Below are positions 7,839 to 16,941 of a stretch of DNA of 34,696 nt, piece by piece. Each line of letters starts with the position of its first letter. Position 1 is the first letter of the stretch. Under the pieces are notes generated by a model that was not told the DNA's origin, searched no databases, and saw only the letters and a list, made by a program, of their open reading frames with translations. Source of the stretch: an uncultured Bacteroidales bacterium (GTDB taxonomy: Bacteria; Bacteroidota; Bacteroidia; Bacteroidales; UBA4417); contig CAIRMR010000084.1 of assembly GCA_903879715.1 (NCBI GenBank), forward strand, positions 1 to 34,696, written 5' to 3'. A program made the position numbers and the translations under genes.

Positions 7839-9125
7839 ATGGCTGAAGCTGTATTTATGCCCCGGCTCGGGCAATCGGTCGAATCCTGCATCATTACAAG
7901 GTGGGAAAAGAAAAAGGGCGAAATCGTCGAAGAAGGTGATGTTTTATTTTGCTATGAAACGGACAAAGCTTCTTTCGATGAAATAGCAAAAATATCTGGT
8001 ATTTTGCTGGAAATCTTTTACGAAGAAGGCGATGAAGTGCCGGTTCTGGCTAATGTTGCGGTAATTGGGAAGGCAGGTGAATCTGTTGACGCTTTCCGTT
8101 CCTCTGACGCCACAACTTCTTCTGTTGAAGTTGCATCAGTTGATTCAGTAAAAGTAAATCCCGTTGAAACAAGCCATGATGTTGCTGGTGTTGAAACTCC
8201 CTCTGATGTAAGAATCAGGATTTCTCCTCGGGCTAAATGTATTGCCCAGGCCAAAGGAATCTCTATCCAGGGATTACAGGGCAGCGGTCCAAACGGCAGG
8301 ATAATCGTCAGGGATGTTGAATCTGCTGCCGTAATTGTTCCGAAAGCTGATCCTGCAGCAGTTAACACAGTGAAACCTGTGCCAGCAGTCAGTGTCCCTG
8401 CTTTTGCCTCGATTCCTTCTAATGATGATTATGTGGAAAGCCCACTGAGTAATATGCGAAAGCTGATTGCCAAAGGCATGCATGCTTCCCTTCAGAATTC
8501 AGCTCAGCTTACTCACCATACCTCCGCTGATGCACGAAAATTGCTTGAACTGCGCGCTATTTATAAAGTACGTGCCGAAAAAGGTGAAATCCCAAATATA
8601 ACCCTGAACGATCTGGTTTGCTATGCTACCGTTCGCGCGCTGGAGAAAATGCCTGCCATCAATGCACATTTTCTGGGCGATCGGATGAAAACATTTAAAA
8701 AAGTTCACCTCGGAATTGCCGTAGATACTGACCGCGGGCTAATGGTACCTGTTATCCGCAATGCTGATGACCTGAAACTTAAAGCTTTGGCAACTCAAAT
8801 GAAAGCAATGGCTGAAAATTGTCGGAAAGGAAACGTTGATCCTGAACTTTTACGGAGTGAAAATGCCAGTTTTACAATCTCGAACCTCGGCGCATACGGA
8901 ATAGAGTTGTTTACGCCGGTTATCAATCTTCCCCAGTCAGGAATTCTTGGAGTGAATACCATCACGTATCGCCCTGCTGATATAGGAAACGGAATTATCG
9001 CTTTTATACCGGTTATCGGTCTGTCGCTTACTTACGATCACCGAGCTCTGGATGGCGCCCCGGCTTCCGCGTTTCTTAAAGAGATAAGGAATCAGATTGA
9101 AAACTTAAGCAACGATCTGGTTTAA
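7839..9125 (+). CDS. 2-oxoacid dehydrogenase E2 (dihydrolipoamide acyltransferase)
   Basis: The core acyltransferase of a 2-oxoacid dehydrogenase complex, 428 residues. Domains in order: one lipoyl domain (1-80) with the lipoylated Lys43 in YETDKASFD; a Ser/Val/Ala-rich linker (85-122); a peripheral subunit-binding domain (125-160, RIRISPRAKCIAQAKGI then GSGPNGRIIVRDV); a second linker; and the catalytic domain (about 195-428) ending in TYDHRALDGAPASAF, where His401 and Asp405 form the HxxxDG active-site motif. It is the first gene after the divergent gntR operator and is followed by the fused E1 gene. No lipoamide dehydrogenase (E3) lies nearby, so E3 is presumably shared from elsewhere. The acyl specificity (acetyl, branched-chain or other) cannot be fixed; in this sugar context pyruvate is likely. 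Confidence 0.93.
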   Translation: MAEAVFMPRLGQSVESCIITRWEKKKGEIVEEGDVLFCYETDKASFDEIAKISGILLEIFYEEGDEVPVLANVAVIGKAGESVDAFRSSDATTSSVEVASVDSVKVNPVETSHDVAGVETPSDVRIRISPRAKCIAQAKGISIQGLQGSGPNGRIIVRDVESAAVIVPKADPAAVNTVKPVPAVSVPAFASIPSNDDYVESPLSNMRKLIAKGMHASLQNSAQLTHHTSADARKLLELRAIYKVRAEKGEIPNITLNDLVCYATVRALEKMPAINAHFLGDRMKTFKKVHLGIAVDTDRGLMVPVIRNADDLKLKALATQMKAMAENCRKGNVDPELLRSENASFTISNLGAYGIELFTPVINLPQSGILGVNTITYRPADIGNGIIAFIPVIGLSLTYDHRALDGAPASAFLKEIRNQIENLSNDLV

Positions 9126-9255
9126 GATAAAAAAGACCAGGCCAATTAAGAAAGGATGAAAATATTCTTACTTCCGGCTCCCGTCTTCCGACTTCCGACA
9201 AAAATACAGCTTCAAAAAAAAGTAGAACAAAAACATTACTTAAAAACGTCATACC
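9126..9255. other. Short gap with CTTCCG repeats
   Basis: Between E2 and E1. Bases about 9168-9199 hold degenerate direct repeats of ACTTCCGGCTC / GTCTTCCGACTTCCGAC. No promoter or terminator is clear, and the two genes probably share a transcript. Confidence 0.4.
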
Positions 9256-11724
9256 ATGCCTAAATCACAATTCATAGATCCAACAGACGCCAGGAAAAAG
9301 GGTGAAATTCACTTTGGTTCAATTCCGGTAAACCAATACAGCAAGACTTTAAAAGAAGAAAAGAAAATTTATTCAAAGGAAGATTTTCTAAGGATATTCC
9401 GCGATATGTTTTTGATCCGGGAGTTCGAAACCATGCTGAACCTGATCAAGACAGCAGGCGAATACCAGGGGATTCCATACAACCATCCCGGCCCTGCCCA
9501 CCTTTCCATGGGCCAGGAAGCTGCAGCTGTTGGTATGGCTTATACCCTTAGCGTGGATGATTATATTTTCGGATCGCACCGCTCGCATGGTGAAATACTT
9601 GCAAAAGGATTATCCGCGATTCATCAGCTTGGCGAAAAAGCTTTGATGGATATCATGGAGGTTCACTTTAATGGCGAAACCTTGCAGGTAGTCGAAAAAG
9701 GATTTAAAGGTGACACAAAGGAGCTTGCAACCGACTTCCTATTATACGGAACGCTAGCTGAAATTTTTGCAAGGAAAACCGGGTTCAATAAAGGCTTAGG
9801 CGGCTCTATGCATGCATTTTTTACACCTTTCGGAGTTTATCCGAATAATGCTATTGTTGGCGGCTCAGGAGATATTTCGGTGGGCGCGGCATTATTCAAA
9901 AAAGTAAACTCCAAACCCGGCATAGTAGTAGCCAATATTGGTGATGCTTCTATGGCTTGCGGTCCCGTTTGGGAAGGCATCAGCTTCGCGACTATGGATC
10001 AGTTCCGGACCTTGTGGGAAGAACCATACAGAGGAGGATTGCCAATCATTTTCAATTTCATGAATAACCAGTATGGCATGGGAGGCCAGACCCGTGGTGA
10101 AACTATGGGTTACGATATGCTTGCCCGTGTTGGTGCCGGTGTAAATCCTGAAATGATGCATGCCGAACGGGTCGACGGATACAATCCACTGGCTGTTATT
10201 GATGCATTCCGCCGCAAAAAGAAAATTATTGAGGAGAAAAAAGGACCGGTTTTACTTGATACACTCACGTACCGTTTTACCGGTCACTCCCCTTCCGATG
10301 CTTCTTCATACCGCAGCAGGGAAGAAATAGACGCATGGGAAAAACAGGATTCCCTGCTTGCTTATCCGGCAGATCTGATCCGTTCAGGCATTGTAACCAA
10401 AGAGGAAATCGAAGCCATAAAATTAGTGGTTGTAGAAAGTATCGTAAAAGCACTGAAAAAGGCAATCGACGAAAATGTTTCTCCACGCATGGACCTGCTA
10501 GCTTACCCTGAAACAATCGGGGATATGATATTTTCTGATGGTTCCGTTGATAAAATGGAGGATCGTACCCCTGATACCCTGATGACAATGGAAGAAAATC
10601 CAAGGGTGCAGCAATTAAAAAAGAAAGAACGATACGGACTTGATAAAGACGGAAAACCTCATTCGAAATTAAAAACTTACCAGTTAAAAGATGCCATTTT
10701 CGAAGCCATTATTGACAGGTTTTACAAAGATCCCACGCTTGTTGCCTATGGAGAGGAAAACCGTGACTGGGGCGGTGCGTTTGCTGTTTATCGTGGATTA
10801 ACTGAAGCTCTGCCATATCACAGGTTGTTTAATTCGCCTATCGCCGAAGGTGCTATCGTTGGAACCGCAATTGGGTATGGAATGGCCGGAGGAAGAGTAA
10901 TTGCCGAAATCATGTACTGTGATTTCCTGGGACGTTGCGGCGATGAAGTCTTTAACCAGCTTCCAAAATGGCAGGCGATGAGTGGGAATATTATTAAGAT
11001 GCCGGTGGTAATAAGGGTTTCGGTAGGATCGAAATACGGTGCGCAGCATTCACAAGACTGGACATCGCTGGTTGCTCATATTCCAGGATTAAAAATTGCT
11101 TTCCCTGCAACACCTTATGATGCCAAAGGCCTTATGAATACAGCTTTGCAGGGAACCGACCCGGTTATATTTTTCGAAAGCCAGCGGATTTATGATGTGG
11201 CTGAATTGTTTCACGAAGGTGGTGTGCCCGAAGGCTATTATGAAATTCCTTTCGGAGAACCTGATATCAAGCGTAAAGGAGATGACATTACGATTTTATC
11301 CATTGGCGCTACACTTTACCGCGCACTCGAAGCAGCTGATATCCTGAAAGAAAAATATGGAATGTCGGCCGAAGTTATCGATGCCAGGAGCCTTGTTCCT
11401 TTTAACTACGACCTGGTGATCGAATCTGTGAAGAAAACCGGACGTATCGTATTGACCAGTGATGCCAATTCCCGTGGATCATTCCTCAAAGAAATGGCAC
11501 ACACTATTTCTGAACTTGCTTTTGATGATCTTGATGCAGCGCCCATTGTTGTGGGTTCACGCAACTGGATTGTTCCTGCTTATGAACTGGAAAACTTTTA
11601 TTTCCCACAGGCGGAATGGATAATAGATGCCATAGATCAGAAAATCGTACCTTTAAAAGACCATATTTCGGGTACTGATTTTGGAGATGAGAGCATTAAG
11701 CAAAGGAATAAAAAAGGAGTTTAG
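9256..11724 (+). CDS. 2-oxoacid dehydrogenase E1, alpha and beta subunits fused
   Basis: Decarboxylates a 2-oxoacid with thiamine diphosphate and passes the acyl group to the E2 lipoyl domain. The 822 residues are a head-to-tail fusion: E1 alpha (about 45-415), a charged linker (420-472), and E1 beta (about 473-822). In the alpha half are HRSHGE (108-113), the ThDP motif [10 protein letters not shown]...NFMNNQ (Asp230, Asn271) and the [12 protein letters not shown] loop typical of E1 alpha. The beta half has [49 protein letters not shown] with the catalytic His, and the transketolase C-terminal domain ([13 protein letters not shown]). Separate alpha and beta genes are the usual arrangement; fused forms are recurrent in Bacteroidota. 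It is co-directional with E2, 130 bases apart. Substrate is probably pyruvate or a branched-chain oxoacid. Confidence 0.93.
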   Translation: MPKSQFIDPTDARKKGEIHFGSIPVNQYSKTLKEEKKIYSKEDFLRIFRDMFLIREFETMLNLIKTAGEYQGIPYNHPGPAHLSMGQEAAAVGMAYTLSVDDYIFGSHRSHGEILAKGLSAIHQLGEKALMDIMEVHFNGETLQVVEKGFKGDTKELATDFLLYGTLAEIFARKTGFNKGLGGSMHAFFTPFGVYPNNAIVGGSGDISVGAALFKKVNSKPGIVVANIGDASMACGPVWEGISFATMDQFRTLWEEPYRGGLPIIFNFMNNQYGMGGQTRGETMGYDMLARVGAGVNPEMMHAERVDGYNPLAVIDAFRRKKKIIEEKKGPVLLDTLTYRFTGHSPSDASSYRSREEIDAWEKQDSLLAYPADLIRSGIVTKEEIEAIKLVVVESIVKALKKAIDENVSPRMDLLAYPETIGDMIFSDGSVDKMEDRTPDTLMTMEENPRVQQLKKKERYGLDKDGKPHSKLKTYQLKDAIFEAIIDRFYKDPTLVAYGEENRDWGGAFAVYRGLTEALPYHRLFNSPIAEGAIVGTAIGYGMAGGRVIAEIMYCDFLGRCGDEVFNQLPKWQAMSGNIIKMPVVIRVSVGSKYGAQHSQDWTSLVAHIPGLKIAFPATPYDAKGLMNTALQGTDPVIFFESQRIYDVAELFHEGGVPEGYYEIPFGEPDIKRKGDDITILSIGATLYRALEAADILKEKYGMSAEVIDARSLVPFNYDLVIESVKKTGRIVLTSDANSRGSFLKEMAHTISELAFDDLDAAPIVVGSRNWIVPAYELENFYFPQAEWIIDAIDQKIVPLKDHISGTDFGDESIKQRNKKGV

Positions 11725-12051
11725 TGGTTTTCTTGCCAATAAAAGTTAGGGAAATCTTAGTAACTGTCTAAATTTAGTTAATTAATTGATTTAAGAATAA
11801 AGAATAAGGATTTACGATTTACGAAGATTACATAAACCATGTAACCTGGGATACTTCCTGAATCAAAAATCGTCAATCCTTGTTCGATATTCAAAGAAAC
11901 CAGCAGTTTTAGAATTAAACAAAGAAATTCAAATAGTCTCTTAGAATTTCATTTATCTGATTGATACTTTATTCATCAGTCACACTTAGTGAATAGATTT
12001 TCAGTAAGTCAATTATCGCTATCGATAAGTAATTTAAAGAATGTTTCTGAT
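11725..12051. other. Intergenic with a dispersed repeat and long imperfect hairpin
   Basis: Bases 11787-11831 carry a purine-rich repeat (GATTTAAGAATAAAG, then AAGGATTTACGATTTACG). Part of it (11802-11820) pairs with 11867-11885 at 17 of 19 positions, giving a long hairpin that may end E1 transcription. An inverted near-copy of the repeat occurs at 15625-15659. TACTTTAT near 11966 is a poor promoter candidate for the next gene. No ORF is supported. Confidence 0.5.
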
Positions 12052-13089
12052 ATGAAAGCAATGCAGCTCACAGGTATAAAGCAGATCAGTATTGTTGAAG
12101 TCCCGGACCCGGCGATGATAAACGATACAGATGTTCTGATAAAAATGAAAACAGTGGGTGTTTGCGGTTCCGATGTGCATTATTATAAAGAAGGAAAAAT
12201 CGGGAGCCAGGTAGTTCAATTTCCCTTAGCGCTCGGACACGAAGGAGCCGGGCAGGTTGTTGCTGTTGGAACATCCGTAAAAAGCATTAAAGTTGGTCAA
12301 CGTATTGCGATAGAACCCGCTATGCCTTGCGGCGAATGTGATCAGTGCCTTGCCGGCCGCGAACATACCTGCCGGAAATTAAAATTTCTGGGTTGCCCGG
12401 GACAAGCCGAAGGATGCATTAGTGAATACATCGTGATGCCTGAATCCAGCTGCATCCCGATTTCGGATAAGCTCAGTTATGACCAGGCTGCAATTTCGGA
12501 GCCACTGGCCATTGGTATTTATGCCGTGAAGCAAAGCATTCCCATGAAGGATGCAAAGATTGGAATCCTTGGATTTGGCCCAATCGGAATGAGTGTTCTC
12601 CTTCCGGCACTGGCACAAGGTGCCGCAAAAGTGTATGTGACCGATAAAATCAATAAACGCCTTGAAATTGCGGATAAATGCGGCGCAAGCTGGATTGGAA
12701 ATCCTGATATGGATGATATTGTTACATCAATAAAAGAAAATGAGCCTCTGCTACTGGATGCTGTCTTTGAATGTTGCGGTAAACAGGAAGCTATTGACCA
12801 GGCTATTGAACTACTCAAACCAGGAGGAAAACTGATGATCATTGGAATTCCTGAATTCAGCAGATGGTCTTTCGACGTTGATGCGTTAAGGCGGAAAGAA
12901 ATAACCATTACCAATGTCAGGCGGCAAGTCGGTTGCGTGGAAACTGCTCTGGAATTAATGTCAGAAGGAGCGGTTGATGTTAGTTTAATGCCAACTCACC
13001 GCTTCAGTTTTGATGATACGCAAAAAGCCTTTGAACTGGTTGCTGATTACCACGATGGCGTGATGAAGGCCATGATTGATTTTGAATAG
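12052..13089 (+). CDS. Zinc-dependent polyol (sorbitol/xylitol-type) dehydrogenase
   Basis: A medium-chain dehydrogenase that most likely oxidises a polyol to a ketose with NAD+. From the ATG at 12052 it has 345 residues, the usual length; the ORF opens 63 bases earlier, but those residues are not family-like. Catalytic zinc ligands are Cys38 in GVCGSDVHYYKEG, and His63/Glu64 in GHEGAG. The structural zinc site is intact in CGECDQCLAGREHTC (Cys93, 96, 99, 107). SEPLAIGIYAVK precedes the Rossmann fold GILGFGPIGMSVLLPALAQGA (about 170). The VHYYKEG motif is characteristic of the sorbitol/xylitol/threonine dehydrogenase group. It is followed by a converging araC-like gene. In the proposed route it makes the ketose used by the FGGY kinase. 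The exact polyol is not determined. Confidence 0.88.
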   Translation: MKAMQLTGIKQISIVEVPDPAMINDTDVLIKMKTVGVCGSDVHYYKEGKIGSQVVQFPLALGHEGAGQVVAVGTSVKSIKVGQRIAIEPAMPCGECDQCLAGREHTCRKLKFLGCPGQAEGCISEYIVMPESSCIPISDKLSYDQAAISEPLAIGIYAVKQSIPMKDAKIGILGFGPIGMSVLLPALAQGAAKVYVTDKINKRLEIADKCGASWIGNPDMDDIVTSIKENEPLLLDAVFECCGKQEAIDQAIELLKPGGKLMIIGIPEFSRWSFDVDALRRKEITITNVRRQVGCVETALELMSEGAVDVSLMPTHRFSFDDTQKAFELVADYHDGVMKAMIDFE

Positions 13090-13100
13090 ATAACTCTGAC

Positions 13101-13970
13101 CTACAGCAACATCCTGAAATCACTCGGAGTTTTTCCTGTTTTATTTTTAAATAGCCGCGAAAAATAATAGATGGACTGAAATCCCAGTTCATATGCTATC
13201 TCCTTTATTGGCTTCTTTGTCATACGTAGCATATCTTCGGCCTTTTTTATCCTAAGTTGAAGGTGATATTGTACTGGCGACATACCGGTATATTTTTTGA
13301 ACATATTCCTGAAATAAGAGTACCCGGTATTTAATCCCCCTGCCAATTCACGCGCATCAATATTGGATTCCAGGTTGTCGCGCAGTATTAGGCAAGCCTG
13401 TTGAATTCGCTTTTCAATATCCTTGCCCTCGAACTCCTTGTTTTTAATTATTGAAATAATTTGCCCGATGTAGGTGATGATCAATCCCGTGCAAATCTGC
13501 TGGTATCCGGCTTTTTCAGAAAATGCATTTTCAAAGATCATCAAAAACAGATCATGAAGTTCTTTACGGAAATCAATCTTAATTATCGGGCTTTCTTTTT
13601 TAAAAAAATCAGCCTTTAAAAGTGTAGAAGCCAGCGATCCGTTAAATCCGATGAAATGCTCTTTCCATCCAGTCTTTTTTAAGGGCCGGTACCTGTGCCA
13701 TTCGCCGGGGAACAGGATAATTATTGTTCCGGGCGTTATACGGAATGAGCCTTGTCTGTTTTCAAATATTCCAAACCCTTCGGTGATATAATTTATCTGG
13801 TATTCATGAAGTGTCCGGCCTGCGCTCCAGTCAAATGTATAACCTGACGGGTGGCCGGCAGGCGGATAATCGGAACCTTTATCGATGCCGGCTATGCCAA
13901 CAACATTTAGATGTAGCCCCCATTCTTTATCTTCCTCTGATGCAGTAATATATTTAAATTTATTAATCAA
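13101..13970 (-). CDS. AraC family transcriptional regulator
   Basis: This 289-residue regulator has an N-terminal cupin-like sensing domain (about 30-130: HEYQINYITEGFGIFENRQGSFRITPGTIIILFPGEWHRY) and a C-terminal AraC HTH pair (about 190-289: NIDARELAGGLNTGYSYFRNMFKKYTGMSPVQYHLQLRIKKAEDMLRMTKKPIKEIAYELGFQSIYYFSRLFKNKTGKTPSDFR). The only usable start is TTG at 13970, with an in-frame stop four codons upstream. A TATATTTG -7 box on the minus strand (13990-13997) supports a very short leader. It diverges from the FGGY kinase gene and converges on the polyol dehydrogenase. The cupin plus AraC layout is typical of activators of sugar catabolism, so it probably activates the kinase-PHP-aldolase genes in response to the substrate. 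Confidence 0.9.
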   Translation of the reverse strand: MINKFKYITASEEDKEWGLHLNVVGIAGIDKGSDYPPAGHPSGYTFDWSAGRTLHEYQINYITEGFGIFENRQGSFRITPGTIIILFPGEWHRYRPLKKTGWKEHFIGFNGSLASTLLKADFFKKESPIIKIDFRKELHDLFLMIFENAFSEKAGYQQICTGLIITYIGQIISIIKNKEFEGKDIEKRIQQACLILRDNLESNIDARELAGGLNTGYSYFRNMFKKYTGMSPVQYHLQLRIKKAEDMLRMTKKPIKEIAYELGFQSIYYFSRLFKNKTGKTPSDFRMLL

Positions 13971-13989
13971 TGTTTTGTGTCATTTTGTG

Positions 13990-13997
13990 CAAATATA
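13990..13997 (-). promoter_or_regulatory. -7 box of the araC-like gene
   Basis: The minus strand reads TATATTTG, a full TAnnTTTG match, about 20 bases before the TTG start at 13970. A clear -33 TTG was not seen. Confidence 0.45.
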
Positions 13998-14012
13998 TAA
14001 ACATTTTGCCTA

Positions 14013-14043
14013 TTGATGCGTGTACAAGCCAAAACTACTTTTG
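14013..14043 (+). promoter_or_regulatory. Promoter of the FGGY kinase gene
   Basis: TTG at 14013-14015, a 20-base spacer, then TACTTTTG at 14036-14043: a full match to the Bacteroidota promoter. Its position overlaps the open ORF from 14020, which argues that translation starts later, at 14113. Confidence 0.7.
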
Positions 14044-14112
14044 TTATCAGAAAAGTTGCCTCTTGTTTCCCGGAATAATTCACAAACAACCCTGTTTTAT
14101 AAGCCAATAAAA

Positions 14113-15483
14113 ATGAAGAAAGATGTTATTGCCATTTTCGACATAGGTAAAACCCATAAGAAAATTCTGCTTTTCGATAGTGGGTTAAAACTTGTCTTCC
14201 AGACAGAAGAGAAATTTGCGGAAATAACCGATGAAGACGGGTTTTCGTGCGACGATATTGCGAAAATCGAAACATGGATGATTCAATCCATCACTACATT
14301 TCAAGCAGCCTCGGATTATAATGTAAAAGCAATAAATTTTGCCACTTATGGCGCGTCATTGGCTTATCTCGATTCCGACGGGCAAAGGATAACACCTATC
14401 TACAATTACCTTAAACCTATGCCGGACAGTGTTTTGACAGGTTTTTATGAAAAGTACGGAGGTGTTGATGAGTTTTCGCGCAAAACCGCTTCACCCGCTT
14501 CAGGAATGCTCAATTCTGGCTTACAGATTCTTTGGCTGAAAAAACAAAAACCGGAATTATTCAATATGGTTAAGCATGTTTTACATTTCCCGCAGTACCT
14601 GAGCTTTATTTTCACAAAAAATATCTGTTCTGAATTTCCTTCTATCGGTTGCCACACTTCCTTGTGGGATTTCGATAAACATAGTTATCATCAATGGTTA
14701 GCTGATGAAAATATTGAGTTGCCCGTTCCTGTTTCCAATGATGAGTCAATCGGGATAATTATAGATGGACAAAAAATACAGGTTGGAATCGGTATTCACG
14801 ACAGTTCATCATCCCTGGCTCCATATCTGATAAGCAGTGAAGATCCTTTCATCCTTATATCAACAGGTACCTGGTGTATTTTCATGAATCCGTTTAACGA
14901 TGAGCCTTTGACTGCTGAGCAACTCAGTAAAGATGCCCTCTGTTATATGAGTACGATGCAGAAACAGGTAAAATCGGCACGCCTTTTCATGGGTCACATT
15001 CACGATGTAAATGCGGAGCGGATTGCCACTCATTTTGGTGTTAAAGTTGATTTTTATAAAAGCGTTAAACCGGACGAAATTTTAGTACAAAAACTGCTCA
15101 GTAAACGGGTCTTTTTCAGGAACGGTGTGCCTGCAGATTCTATAGATTCAAGTGTAGATCTTTCAGCATTTACTTCTTATGAAGAAGCATATCACCAGCT
15201 TATTATAGATCTGACTTACCTTGGACTAGATTCGCTGCAACTCGTTATACCTAAAAACGATACAACCCGGTCGATTTATGTTACAGGCGGATTCGCGCGT
15301 AACGAAATATTTGTCCGCTTGCTGGCTGCTTTACTTCCCTGGAAGTCGGTGTTTACTTCTGAAATTGACAATGCCACAGCCCTGGGCGCAGCAATGGTTT
15401 TGTGGAATAAAGCTTTTACAGGAACCGAAACAAAACTGGATCTGGGGCTGAAGAAAATTGAGCCTTTTGCCTTGGTTCATTAA
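14113..15483 (+). CDS. FGGY family carbohydrate kinase
   Basis: Phosphorylates a sugar, most often a ketose, with ATP. Started at ATG 14113 the protein is 456 residues with N-terminal FGGY motif FDIGKTHKKILLFDSG (about 8-23), substrate-domain segments NFATYGASLAYLDSDGQ and TASPASGMLNSGLQILWLKKQKPE, LHFPQYLSFIFT, SIGCHTSLWDFDKHSYHQWL, and the C-terminal nucleotide domain with ISTGTWCIFMNPF (about 285) and IYVTGGFARNEIFVRLLAALLP (about 395), then NATALGAAM. DIGKTHKK replaces the DxGTxxxK of glycerol and xylulose kinases and resembles a less studied Bacteroidota FGGY subgroup, so the substrate should not be read as rhamnulose, fuculose or xylulose by default. It has its own promoter and leads a run with the PHP-like gene and aldolase/SDR. 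Its product is presumably the ketose phosphate cleaved or reduced by them. Confidence 0.88.
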   Translation: MKKDVIAIFDIGKTHKKILLFDSGLKLVFQTEEKFAEITDEDGFSCDDIAKIETWMIQSITTFQAASDYNVKAINFATYGASLAYLDSDGQRITPIYNYLKPMPDSVLTGFYEKYGGVDEFSRKTASPASGMLNSGLQILWLKKQKPELFNMVKHVLHFPQYLSFIFTKNICSEFPSIGCHTSLWDFDKHSYHQWLADENIELPVPVSNDESIGIIIDGQKIQVGIGIHDSSSSLAPYLISSEDPFILISTGTWCIFMNPFNDEPLTAEQLSKDALCYMSTMQKQVKSARLFMGHIHDVNAERIATHFGVKVDFYKSVKPDEILVQKLLSKRVFFRNGVPADSIDSSVDLSAFTSYEEAYHQLIIDLTYLGLDSLQLVIPKNDTTRSIYVTGGFARNEIFVRLLAALLPWKSVFTSEIDNATALGAAMVLWNKAFTGTETKLDLGLKKIEPFALVH

Positions 15484-15699
15484 AGGGCTTGAAGTCAATT
15501 TCATTAAGTTAAGGTTCTTGCATTTATAAGGCGAACACGGATTATTCGCTTCACTCATGAAAACGCTTCGCTTTGTTAACGAATTTTGATTTAAGATGAT
15601 ATTCAAAATGATGATTTCTTCAACTTCGTAAATCTTAAATCCTTGTTCTTAAATCAAAACATTTAATAAATTTCAGACAGTTCCAAACAGCATAATTTA
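15484..15699. repeat. Inverted repeat and reverse copy of the 11.8-kb dispersed repeat
   Basis: TTTTGATTTAAGA at 15584-15596 pairs perfectly with 15647-15659. Read on the minus strand, 15625-15659 (TTGATTTAAGAACAAGG, then ATTTAAGATTTACGAAG) is a near-copy of the repeat at 11787-11825, lacking 7 bases. It may fold as a hairpin between the kinase and the PHP-like gene. Confidence 0.6.
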
Positions 15700-16941
15700 A
15701 TGAACGATCAATCCATTTTTAAAAGTTTTCCCGACAGGCAGACATTGCTTGATTACTATAAATCTAAAGACGAGCACAAAGTTCTTTTAGTAAACGGCCA
15801 TTTTCATACACCGTTTTCGTTTAGCGCTTTTACTGAAATTGAACAGACATTCCGGATGGCTAAGGCTGAAGGAATCCAGGTACTTGGTATCAATGACTTT
15901 TATACTACGGATGGGTATGCCGAGTTTGTGGAATTGGCGCAGAAATACCATATTTTCCCCTTATTCAACATCGAATTTATGTCGCTGCAAAAAGATCTGC
16001 AGGCTGAAGGAATCCGGGTAAACGATCCGGCCAATCCCGGCCGCACCTATTTTAGCGGGAAAGGATTGACTCAGCCGCTGGTAATTGGTGAAGATGCTCT
16101 TGCTTTACTTGAACAGGTACAGACTGAAAGCAATATTCAAACTGCCGAAATGGTCGAAAAGCTGAATGCTTTCCTGATAGAACTGAACGCAGGATTCAGT
16201 TTTACATTTGATGATTTGAAAGCAAAATATGCAAAGAATATGCTTCGCGAAAGGCATATTGCCAAAGCTTTACGCGTGGCTATTGATGGAAAATTTGATT
16301 CAGCTGAAGGGAAGAAGTCTTTTTATAAGCAGTTGTTTTCCGGAAAAGAAGTAAAATCGGAATTCAACGATATTACCGGGCTTGAAAATGAAATTCGTGG
16401 AAACCTGCTAAAAACGGGTGGACGTGCGTTTGTGCCCGAAGATCCCAAAGCATTTTTAAGCCTCGAGCAGGTGAAAGATGTAATTATCAGTGCCGGTGGC
16501 ATTCCGTGTTACCCTGTTCTGCTCGATGATGCGAAAGGCAATTTTACCGATTATGAGAAAAATAAAGTATCTTTGTATGAGGTACTTGTAAGTAAAGGGA
16601 TTTACAGTGTTGAGCTGATTCCGGGACGCAATACTTTCCCTGTTCTGAAAGATTTTGTAACTTACTTTCGGTCAAAGAATTTCCTGATCACATTTGGAAC
16701 CGAACACAACACCCCCCAGCTCGATCCGATTAAAGTTTCTTGTAGCGCTGGCGTTGAACTGGATGCTGATCTGGAACAAATAGGGTTCGAAGGAGCCTGC
16801 ATACTGGCAGCCCATCAGTACCTGGTTGCCAAGGGCCACGAGGGCTATATCGATAGCACAGGTAATACAAAATCAGCCGAATACAACTCATTTGCTGAAC
16901 TTGGACAGGCGGTAATTTCACATTTCATTGGGCAGAAATAA
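15700..16941 (+). CDS. PHP-like metal-dependent hydrolase of unknown role in sugar catabolism
   Basis: This 413-residue protein resembles the PHP phosphoesterase superfamily: an N-terminal HxH motif in LLVNGHFHTPFSFSAF (His34, His36), a helix with AKAEGIQVLGINDFYTTDGYAEF, NIEFM (Glu92) and a late FGTEHNTP (Glu335, His336). The canonical third motif TDH is replaced by NDF (residues 65-67), so one metal ligand is missing and the metal centre must be altered. The middle (about 110-230) is an insertion with helices (IQTAEMVEKLNAFLIELNAG, MLRERHIAKALRVA). The rest (about 260-330) has GGIPCYPVLLDD and SVELIPGRNTFPVLKDF. It sits between the FGGY kinase and the aldolase/SDR fusion, so it probably works on a sugar phosphate as phosphatase, lactonase or isomerase-like enzyme. 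Assignment to PHP is moderately firm; the reaction is unknown. Confidence 0.75.
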   Translation: MNDQSIFKSFPDRQTLLDYYKSKDEHKVLLVNGHFHTPFSFSAFTEIEQTFRMAKAEGIQVLGINDFYTTDGYAEFVELAQKYHIFPLFNIEFMSLQKDLQAEGIRVNDPANPGRTYFSGKGLTQPLVIGEDALALLEQVQTESNIQTAEMVEKLNAFLIELNAGFSFTFDDLKAKYAKNMLRERHIAKALRVAIDGKFDSAEGKKSFYKQLFSGKEVKSEFNDITGLENEIRGNLLKTGGRAFVPEDPKAFLSLEQVKDVIISAGGIPCYPVLLDDAKGNFTDYEKNKVSLYEVLVSKGIYSVELIPGRNTFPVLKDFVTYFRSKNFLITFGTEHNTPQLDPIKVSCSAGVELDADLEQIGFEGACILAAHQYLVAKGHEGYIDSTGNTKSAEYNSFAELGQAVISHFIGQK

